Source: a virus
Strand: one strand, 5' to 3'
IMG/VR virus record: IMGVR_UViG_3300010885_056921
Span: 1-40,471 of that record
DNA length: 40,471 bases
A program made the position numbers and the translations under genes. The notes under the pieces were generated by a model. That model had not been told where the DNA came from. It searched no databases and was given only the letters and a program-made list of their open reading frames with translations. This document shows, piece after piece, positions 35,301 through 40,471 of the stretch. The stretch's first letter is position 1, and the number at the start of each line of letters is the position of its first letter.

Positions 35301-36835
35301 ATTCCTTGAACACCCTGTGTGCCCTGTGCGCCCTGAACACCCTGTAATCCTTGTGCTTGTTGATAACCAAATCCTTGCAAGCCTTGTAAACCTTGTAATC
35401 CTTGAATGCCTTGTACACCTTGTGTGCCTTGGGCTCCTGATGTTCCAGAAAGATTTACTTGCCATCCCGCATATGATCCAGTTGAACCAGTATAACTAGT
35501 TTGAGTAAAAGTTAAACTACCAGTAGTTGTATAAGAAGTATATCCAGTTACTGTTCCATATTGAATACTTGTACCATGAGTTAAAATAATTGATTGACCT
35601 GTAGTATATGCTAATCCAGCAGATACGCTTATTGTTTGAGTTCCGCTTGAAGCTACTGTAAATGTATCACCTGTTGATGTTAAATATATGCTTCCACTAT
35701 ATCCTTGTAATCCTTGAATTCCCGCCGAACCTGTTGTTCCTTGTACGCTACCAGCTATTCCTTGAACGCCCTGTATACCTTGTGCTTGATTAAATCCTCC
35801 GCCTTGCAAACCTTGTAAGCCTTGTAATCCTTGAGTTCCTTGAACACCCTGTGTACCTTGTGCTCCCTGAATACCTTGTGCGCCATTTATTCCAACAGTT
35901 CCATTAGTTCCCGAAGAACCTTGAATACCTTGAATACCTTGCAAACCTTGTGCTTGATTAAATCCTCCGCCTTGCAAACCTTGTAAGCCTTGTAATCCTT
36001 GAGTTCCTTGAATACCTTGTGCGCCATTTGCTCCTGGAGATCCTGCAGCACCTGCAAGATTTACATACCAAGGATTTGGAACAGATCCATAAGTTCCAGA
36101 TCCAATAAAACTATTTTTAACAAATATTAAATTATTTGTTGAAGCAATTCCATTATATGAAACAACTGTTCCAGATTGTACATTGCTGACATCATATGCA
36201 ATTGTAATTGTTTGTCCTGGAGTATATGCTAGTCCAGTTCCAACAGTTATTGTTTGTTGTTGTTGATTTGATGATAATGTAAATGAAGTAGGGGAAGTTG
36301 TTGCATATAAATCTCCACTTGCGCCAGCAGATCCTGAAGTTCCCGTCGCACCTTGTAAACCTTGAAAACCTTGAATGCCCTGAGTTCCTGATCCTTGAAT
36401 TCCCTGTACACCCTGTATGCCTTGAACACCTGATCCCTGAATTCCTTGCAAACCTTGTGTACCTTGTGCACCTTGCGTTCCTGATCCTTGTGAGCCTTGT
36501 GTACCTTGCAAACCTTGTACGCCTTGAATACCTTGAATTCCTTGTGCACCCTGTGTTCCTGTTCCTTGAACACCTTGTGTGCCTTGCAAACCTTGTAATC
36601 CTTGAGTACCTTGTAGCCCTTGAATTCCCTGTACACCTTGTGTACCTTGCAATAAAGTTGCAGGAGCCCACGAGCGGACACCTGATGTAGTAGAAGTTAA
36701 TACTTGATTTGCGGTTGATGGTACGCCTAAATCTGGCTCTGTTTCAGATAAACCAATATAGTTATATCTGTCTGCATTTTGTGCAGCTTGTAAAGAAGGG
36801 GTTTTTTTTACTTTACCTGATAAATTTTTAGCCAT
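32306..36835 (-). CDS. Giant tail fibre: collagen-like tracts, YadA-like repeats, S74 chaperone
   Basis: 1509 residues. An N-terminal virion-attachment part is followed by Gly-x-Gln collagen-like tracts at about 63-165, 268-377, 465-557 and 635-682, separated by small beta domains. Residues 709-1384 are forty tandem copies of a 17-residue unit (consensus [17 protein letters not shown]; four copies have 16), resembling YadA head left-handed rolls. The end is a peptidase S74 intramolecular chaperone with the Ser-Lys dyad S1407/K1412 (SDKRDKTNI) and a final coiled coil ([17 protein letters not shown]). The protein should trimerise, then cut off the chaperone near S1407. Likely a receptor-binding fibre. 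Confidence 0.9.
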   Translation of the reverse strand: MAKNLSGKVKKTPSLQAAQNADRYNYIGLSETEPDLGVPSTANQVLTSTTSGVRSWAPATLLQGTQGVQGIQGLQGTQGLQGLQGTQGVQGTGTQGAQGIQGIQGVQGLQGTQGSQGSGTQGAQGTQGLQGIQGSGVQGIQGVQGIQGSGTQGIQGFQGLQGATGTSGSAGASGDLYATTSPTSFTLSSNQQQQTITVGTGLAYTPGQTITIAYDVSNVQSGTVVSYNGIASTNNLIFVKNSFIGSGTYGSVPNPWYVNLAGAAGSPGANGAQGIQGTQGLQGLQGLQGGGFNQAQGLQGIQGIQGSSGTNGTVGINGAQGIQGAQGTQGVQGTQGLQGLQGLQGGGFNQAQGIQGVQGIAGSVQGTTGSAGIQGLQGYSGSIYLTSTGDTFTVASSGTQTISVSAGLAYTTGQSIILTHGTSIQYGTVTGYTSYTTTGSLTFTQTSYTGSTGSYAGWQVNLSGTSGAQGTQGVQGIQGLQGLQGLQGFGYQQAQGLQGVQGAQGTQGVQGIQGTQGLQGVQGLQGLQGFGYQQAQGLQGVQGVQGLQGLQGFQGTGYSGVTSSTSATPASTGTITLTTNAQGAFATGDRVRAINTAANLFEGIVTITGGTSFAIAADYNLGTTTATSWTITLTGVRGVQGLQGLQGGGFNQAQGTQGVQGTAGSTQGIQGVQGIQGFQGITGAGVNVSGTNTYGGTNALLYLTTGTNNTAIGYQSLYNNTIGTYNTAIGSSTLYANAGGTSNTAIGYSALQNNMTNYNTAIGYATLQNTTTGNLNTAMGYAALFANTTGTTNIAIGPYALYTNTTGNNNTAIGYAALYSNKVDSNTAIGYFALNSNTTGVYNTAIGNSALQTNISGTSNTAIGSSALGSNTIGGFNTAIGHTALSSNTIGASNTAVGYPALYSNTIGASNTAVGSSTLYSNTTGGYNTAVGVAALTSNTIGIYNTAIGSYALQSNTTGNNNTAIGYQSLYNNKVDTNTAIGYNALYTNTTGVYNTAIGSSALTSNTTGTNNTAIGYNSLTSNTIGNSSTAIGYNALQANTTGYSNTAIGYQSLNFNTGGASNTAIGYQSLYNNTIGTNNTAIGYQSLTSNTTGTYNTAIGLSALSSNTTGNYNAAIGYVALNSNTIGGYNTAVGVAALSQNTTGTQNTAIGYNALTSNTTGNNNTAIGYNALYFNKVDNNIAIGYNALYSNTTGYYNAAIGFQSLYSNTTGNYNSAIGYNALYTNSIGSSNTAIGSAALYSNTTGTSNTAIGYGALYNNTTGGYNTAIGYQSLQANTIGYSNVAFGYQSLYSNTTATYNIAIGYNSLYYNTTGASNTAIGSSALQSNTIGTSNTAIGYAALQSNTTGNNNTSIGYNAGYNLTTGQNNTVIGFNAQPSSATVSNEITLGNSAIATIRAQVTSITALSDKRDKTNIESIPVGLEFINDLKPVKFEWNMRDGAKVGQLEAGFIAQDLLETENKFEAKEWLQLVLDDNEDRLEATPGKLIPILVKAIQELSAKIAELEEKIK
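32684..34711 (-). repeat. Forty 51-base tandem coding repeats
   Basis: Each unit encodes 17 residues starting Asn-(Thr)-Ala-Ile-Gly. Units 3, 7, 16 and 28 lack one codon; units 7, 16 and 28 share the rare ending NKVD, giving a higher-order period of 9-12 units. DNA identity between units is high, so unequal recombination can change copy number. Antisense frames through this block are artefacts of the repeat. Confidence 0.92.
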
Positions 36836-37205
36836 TAGATGTTTCCAATATACTTAATACAATTTGGAGAGTGCTATTAGCGCTTGCATAAGCGTAAACT
36901 TGATCTCCTGTCATAACAACAAGTTTTCCAGATGTGACAGAAACAGAATCATTACCTGGTACTGAAAAACCTTGTATTAAAGAAATATTGGTAGGAGTAG
37001 TACTTGCGGCTGTAGCTGTTGCTATATTATAATAAGAAAATGTTGCTTGTGCTGCAGAAGAAGTTATATTGCTAATTTGAGCCATAAGAATGATAGATGT
37101 AAAACCAGTTGGGGCGGTGTATAAAAGCTGACCATAAGCACTACTACCAATAGTAGTCAAAGTTGTTGTAAACGTTTTAAATGTGTTTAATTGTGTTACT
37201 GCCAT
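36828..37205 (-). CDS. Small beta-rich virion protein
   Basis: 125 residues, Ala/Thr/Ser-rich: [40 protein letters not shown], then [20 protein letters not shown] and a final strand [13 protein letters not shown]. This is the shape of small phage structural jelly rolls that close or trim fibres, often found beside fibre genes. GAGGGG lies upstream of the ATG, and the end overlaps the giant fibre start, so it is probably made together with it. Exact role unknown. Confidence 0.72.
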   Translation of the reverse strand: MAVTQLNTFKTFTTTLTTIGSSAYGQLLYTAPTGFTSIILMAQISNITSSAAQATFSYYNIATATAASTTPTNISLIQGFSVPGNDSVSVTSGKLVVMTGDQVYAYASANSTLQIVLSILETSNG

Positions 37206-37210
37206 TTTCT

Positions 37211-38677
37211 TTACCCCTCAAGCGCCAGTATATATGGTGTCATTATAGCAAATAGACTTTTATTAAAGGCTGTACCACTAATTGTACCCGAAGCTTGATT
37301 AATTACTAAATTGGGACCAATTTTGAAGTTTCCTTTTTGGTCTGTGCTGGTAAAGAATATTTGCCCTCCGCCACTTGTTACGGTTTCTGCATTTCCCGTA
37401 ATAAATTGTCCGCCTAATTGTGGCAAAGATGTTGCTGGATCTATTCCATATCCGCAATATTCAAAGGTATGCCCTGAAGCAACAATTCTACTATTTTGAT
37501 AAAATTTTGCGGTAGTACCAGATGAAATTGTTGTTGTTATATTTGATGTTAAGTTAATTGTTGCTCGGCCACCAGATAGCTGACTTGCAATACTATCTAT
37601 AGTGTAGTATGTTGTTCCATTATCAAATGTTACAACATTGTTTGCATATGGAGTTTGGCTTAAACCACTAATTACAACCGTTGAATCATTTATATTAATT
37701 GTATTTGCTGCTGTTCCTGAATATAATAAAGAACTTACTCCTGCTGCTTTTAAACCAATATTTCCAAAAGATGAATCTGATCCAATAAGGGAACAAAATC
37801 CTCCAGATTCGCAAAGAACTCCTACATCTGTAAAAATTGTATAAATAGAAACTAATTGTGCGTATCCTTGATTAACAATATGAATACCAGTTCCACCATA
37901 ATTAATTTGAGTATACTGACCAGCAACCATTGATTTATTTCCAGTTACTTTACTACCATCAATATACATTCCTTTGCCGCCAGTTGAAATTGATGAACAA
38001 TTATATACATAAGGGCTTCTTGTAATAGCCCCCGCAGAACCATTTGGATTATAAGATACTGCAGAAGCACCTGATGTATGACCTTTAAATGTAACTTCAG
38101 AAATGTATACACCATTGTTAAGATAAAAAATGTCAGAAGTTGTAGTTGATGGTCTAATAGTTACTGATCTTAAGCTATCACCAATAACTGAAACACCTGT
38201 AGGAATTGTAACTGGATTTACTTCTGTATACTCCCCGCTTTTTACAAAAACAGTTGTGCCATCAGTTGCAATTGCAAGTGCTGCTTTAATTGTTAAAAAT
38301 GCTGATCCAATTGTTGTTCCATCATTTCCATCATTTCCAGTTTTAGCAACATATAAAACTTTTGTTGTAGCATTTGCTACACCCGAAGATCCCTGAATTC
38401 CTTGCACACCTTGTATGCCTTGAACACTATATCCTTGTATACCTTGAACACCTTGAACACTATATCCTTGTATACCTTGAAAACCTTGTACACCTTGAAC
38501 GCCTTGTATACCTTGTAAACCTTTTGGTCCTTTATTTAACGATAGATATGCATCAAGTTCTGATGCCAAACGAAAAATATCTCTAGGAACGTCTGGGGAG
38601 TCCGTGTAGGCGGGATAATTAAACTGTGCTCCAGAAACGGTTTGAAGATTACTAGTATAACTGTATGTAGGACTCAT
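37211..38677 (-). CDS. Tail fibre / depolymerase-like protein with collagen-like tract and beta helix
   Basis: 488 residues from ATG 38677; a TTG six codons earlier would lie in the promoter. Residues about 47-97 are Gly-x-x repeats ([16 protein letters not shown]). From about 105 on is a right-handed parallel beta helix of the pectate-lyase type: LYVAKTGNDGNDGTTIGSAF, VFVKSGEYTEVNPVTIP, GVYISEVTFKGHTSG, GKGMYIDGSKVTGNKS. Such helices bind or cut polysaccharides; no catalytic residues could be assigned. The same collagen-like motif occurs in the giant fibre, suggesting shared origin. Its mRNA is probably almost leaderless. Confidence 0.85.
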   Translation of the reverse strand: MSPTYSYTSNLQTVSGAQFNYPAYTDSPDVPRDIFRLASELDAYLSLNKGPKGLQGIQGVQGVQGFQGIQGYSVQGVQGIQGYSVQGIQGVQGIQGSSGVANATTKVLYVAKTGNDGNDGTTIGSAFLTIKAALAIATDGTTVFVKSGEYTEVNPVTIPTGVSVIGDSLRSVTIRPSTTTSDIFYLNNGVYISEVTFKGHTSGASAVSYNPNGSAGAITRSPYVYNCSSISTGGKGMYIDGSKVTGNKSMVAGQYTQINYGGTGIHIVNQGYAQLVSIYTIFTDVGVLCESGGFCSLIGSDSSFGNIGLKAAGVSSLLYSGTAANTININDSTVVISGLSQTPYANNVVTFDNGTTYYTIDSIASQLSGGRATINLTSNITTTISSGTTAKFYQNSRIVASGHTFEYCGYGIDPATSLPQLGGQFITGNAETVTSGGGQIFFTSTDQKGNFKIGPNLVINQASGTISGTAFNKSLFAIMTPYILALEG

Positions 38678-38685
38678 ATGGTATA

Positions 38686-38694
38686 AGTATACCA
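38686..38694 (-). promoter_or_regulatory. Extended -10 promoter before the beta-helix fibre
   Basis: Minus strand TGG followed by TATACT (38686-38691). The ATG lies eight bases after the box, leaving at most a base or two of leader. No ribosome site is present. No suitable -35 box. Confidence 0.6.
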
Positions 38695-38724
38695 AAATAT
38701 TAAATAAAAGCGTTTATTCAATAT

Positions 38725-39279
38725 TTAAAGTTTTTTTAAATTTTCATTTATAGCTGTTTTATACTGTTCTGGTATGTCTTGTTTAAGAAGTTTTTCAAAA
38801 ATATCTTTTGATTCATCCCGCCGACCCAGCCACCAAGCTGACACACCTTTTTCAAACTCAAGGCAATATTCTCCATAGTATTCAACATCAACAGGAAGAG
38901 GTTCAATTCTGGATGTATGCATCAATCCTAATTCTGCAAACAAATAACATTGTTGCCATTTTTGAGATTTTTCATAATACCTGGAAAGTACAAAGTATGC
39001 TTCTGGTCTTTTTGGCAAATATTGAATGGCTTGAAATAAAGCATTTTTTAATGTATGTTCCCGATTGCTTTGATCGTCCATACAATATGACATTCTAATT
39101 AATGAAGCATAAACTAAATTTGGATGCGTATCATATCCATATTCTGCAGTTCTTAAATAAAATGACATTGCGGCTGCAGTTTGACCAATTAATTCATACT
39201 CTCTTGCAATTTTAAAATTATGTTCTGGATTAAGCATATCTGAAGATGCTAATTCAATTAACTCTTCAATTGTTGCCAT
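38725..39279 (-). CDS. TPR-like helical protein
   Basis: 184 residues, all helical by composition, with repeated helix pairs: HNFKIAREYELIGQTAAAMS, RPEAYFVLSRYYEKSQKWQQ and KGVSAWWLGRRDESKDIFEK. Spacing and residues (Trp/Tyr, Ala, Gly) fit tetratricopeptide repeats. In phages and bacteria such repeats often occur behind or next to glycosyltransferase domains, and here it lies between a glycosidase-like gene and fibres, so a role in fibre glycan modification or assembly is possible. AGGAGG precedes the ATG; the start overlaps the upstream stop by 14 bases. Confidence 0.8.
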   Translation of the reverse strand: MATIEELIELASSDMLNPEHNFKIAREYELIGQTAAAMSFYLRTAEYGYDTHPNLVYASLIRMSYCMDDQSNREHTLKNALFQAIQYLPKRPEAYFVLSRYYEKSQKWQQCYLFAELGLMHTSRIEPLPVDVEYYGEYCLEFEKGVSAWWLGRRDESKDIFEKLLKQDIPEQYKTAINENLKKL

Positions 39280-40276
39280 ATGATATTGCCTCCTGTATCA
39301 TTTCTTCTATTAATGTATTTGTAATTTTAAGTACAAAAGCTGCATTATCGCTAAACCCAAATGTTAATAATAAATTATCATCTAGTACCGCCGCACCAGA
39401 ACAAAATTCAACACATGCATCTAAAAATGAAAACTTTTCTGGTGATAAACCAATTAAATTATAATTTTCATCAAAAACACAAAGTCTATGTCGGTATAAT
39501 CCATTTTTTTGATTAAGGTAGTTATTCCATAATCCAACTTCATGGGTTACAGAAAGATAATAATTATTCCAACGAACTAACTGAGTCCCGCCTCTTTGAT
39601 CTGCTGGAACATCAAATGTATTTGTTAGTGACACCTGCTCACATCGGGCGGGAAGTTCTGGATAAGTTCTTACAATTTCTGTAGGTGCAGTCCATTTAAC
39701 AAAATGATATGGTTTGTCTAATATTGGGTACCAATTTTTTTCACAATATGATTCATCAGTTCCTGGGGCTGGAATTCTTAAACGAGATATTTCTTTGGCT
39801 GTCCATTTATCTTTATTTATTTCAATTTCAGATAATTCCATACGACCTTGACCGTTTTCAGTAGTATCTCTACGAACTCCTGCTAAATAATATTTGCCTT
39901 CCCATTTAACTAAACGTCCATCTTCTAATCCAACAAATTCCCAAAGGGGCGGGACGTCAAGAGCACTAGTATCAATTAAACAATAATCAGTCATATTTAA
40001 ATTTTTATCTAATCTACATAAATAATTATATGTTCTAAGATTCATATCTTTTTCTGGATGCAAATATGCTAAAGGTCCCCAAGGTGAAGGAAATTTCATA
40101 TTTTTTTCAGCATGATAAAGCGAATAATTAATATGTCTAAGATTGACAAGTATGTCGCCATCATCATCTATAAAAATGGCGGGATTTGTTAAGCCAGTTC
40201 CTTTAACTAATCCCTCTTTAATAACAATAGGGACTAATTTACCCCCAGCATTTATTGCTCTTTGAACTAAATTCAT
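39266..40276 (-). CDS. Five-bladed beta-propeller glycosidase-like protein (GH130/GH43-type)
   Basis: 336 residues. GLTNPAIFIDDDGDILVNLR near 28-47, then GLEDGRLVKWEGKYYLAGVR near 116-135, and later RGGTQLVRWNNYYLSVTH and FCSGAAVLDDNLLLTFGF, are blade signatures of GH43/62/130 propellers. In GH130 the related E-D-P-R holds the catalytic Asp; here it is E118-D119-G-R, so activity may be altered or the protein may be a non-catalytic binder. It could process mannose-type glycans on the host surface or on phage fibres. The ATG is the seventh base after TATAAT, with no ribosome site. Confidence 0.83.
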   Translation of the reverse strand: MNLVQRAINAGGKLVPIVIKEGLVKGTGLTNPAIFIDDDGDILVNLRHINYSLYHAEKNMKFPSPWGPLAYLHPEKDMNLRTYNYLCRLDKNLNMTDYCLIDTSALDVPPLWEFVGLEDGRLVKWEGKYYLAGVRRDTTENGQGRMELSEIEINKDKWTAKEISRLRIPAPGTDESYCEKNWYPILDKPYHFVKWTAPTEIVRTYPELPARCEQVSLTNTFDVPADQRGGTQLVRWNNYYLSVTHEVGLWNNYLNQKNGLYRHRLCVFDENYNLIGLSPEKFSFLDACVEFCSGAAVLDDNLLLTFGFSDNAAFVLKITNTLIEEMIQEAISYGNN

Positions 40277-40282
40277 ATACTG

Positions 40283-40288
40283 ATTATA
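40283..40288 (-). promoter_or_regulatory. -10 box giving a leaderless glycosidase-like mRNA
   Basis: Minus strand TATAAT (40283-40288), six bases, ATG (40276), identical spacing to the pre-portal promoter at 31.49 kb. It lies just after the stop of the upstream gene. It lacks the TGn element. Confidence 0.6.
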
Positions 40289-40290
40289 TA

Positions 40291-40471
40291 CTACTGAATA
40301 GGTTCTTGTAAAGTAAGTTGAGATGCTTGATTAATTAAAGCATTAATTTCTTCTTGAGTTAATCCCGCATCAATTAATTTTTGTGTACCAGAATTTACTG
40401 GATCTATAGGTGCGGGAGGTGTAAAAGTATTTGTTTCTTTATCATATGTCCATCCAATTCCCGCTGGATTA
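40291..40471 (-). CDS. C-terminal end of an unidentified (probably virion) protein
   Basis: 59 codons open from the right window edge to TAG at 40291. It reads PAGIGWTYDKETNTFTPPAP near the start of the fragment, then LIDAGLTQEEINALINQASQ and ends LQEPIQ. The 'GWTYD...F.PP' segment is a motif seen near the C-terminus of many short phage tail accessory proteins, so it is likely a tail or fibre accessory gene. The N-terminal part is outside the window. Confidence 0.75.
   Translation of the reverse strand, partial: NPAGIGWTYDKETNTFTPPAPIDPVNSGTQKLIDAGLTQEEINALINQASQLTLQEPIQ

Noticed and set aside
35110-36690. Several open frames on both strands through the collagen-like tracts
   Set aside because: The Gly-x-Gln triplet code leaves other frames free of stops; the translations are Lys/His/Tyr or Arg/Thr runs with no protein-like pattern.
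32306-36835. Diversity-generating retroelement target
   Set aside because: No reverse transcriptase or template repeat is visible, and unit differences are not confined to adenine-derived positions as far as I can see.
38696-38724. A+T-only stem (AATAAA ... TTTATT) after the TPR-like gene as a terminator
   Set aside because: Six A-T pairs without G+C and a short T-run are too weak to call.

Overview
The window is a stretch of a tailed-phage (siphovirus-like) genome, or of a prophage from such a phage. Every convincing gene lies on the minus strand, so transcription runs from right (40.5 kb) to left (1). The DNA is A+T-rich (about one third G+C by eye) and tightly packed, with many stop/start overlaps, and no stretch longer than about 140 bases lacks a gene. 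The host is probably Gram-positive, possibly an actinobacterium: there is a CHAP plus peptidoglycan-binding endolysin, there are strong AAGGAGGT-type ribosome sites, and several ATG starts sit only 6-8 bases after a -10 box, as in leaderless mRNAs. The host call is inference only. No terminase, integrase or tRNA was seen; a terminase may lie beyond the right edge.

Layout in transcription order. 40.5-37.2 kb: C-terminal end of an unidentified protein, a five-bladed-propeller glycosidase-like protein, a TPR-like protein, and a collagen-like/beta-helix fibre. 37.2-31.6 kb: a small virion-type protein, a 1509-residue fibre (collagen-like tracts, forty 17-residue YadA-head-like repeats, S74 self-cleaving chaperone) and an Anp1-like glycosyltransferase. 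After a 139-base structured intergenic region comes the head module (31.5-22.5 kb): small unknown protein, portal, endolysin, holin-like protein, prohead protease with a nested scaffold start, major capsid protein and head-tail connectors. The tail module (22.4-5.2 kb) holds the major tail protein, two tail-assembly chaperones joined by a -1 frameshift, a 1580-residue tape measure, and large tail-tip and fibre proteins rich in Ig/FN3-like folds. 5.2-3.9 kb has four small proteins and an HNH protein. 3.85 kb to the left edge is a replication/metabolism side: metallophosphoesterase, a 59-residue hydrophobic protein, zinc ribbon, DNA-binding-like protein, small acidic proteins, a DnaB-type helicase and a partial gene.

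Regulation is unusually legible. Twelve minus-strand promoter candidates carry a TATAAT-like box; eight have the extended TGn element, and only a few have a recognisable -35. Hairpins follow the major capsid and major tail genes, and each is followed by a new promoter. The capsid and major tail genes share a nearly identical leader with an AAGGTGGTG ribosome site.

The most unexplained signal is a five-base word, GCGGG. By hand count it occurs about 47 times on the coding (minus) strand against about 8 on the plus strand, in all three codon phases and in non-coding sites. This looks like a polar recognition word (Chi-like or similar) rather than codon usage, but it needs a computed test.
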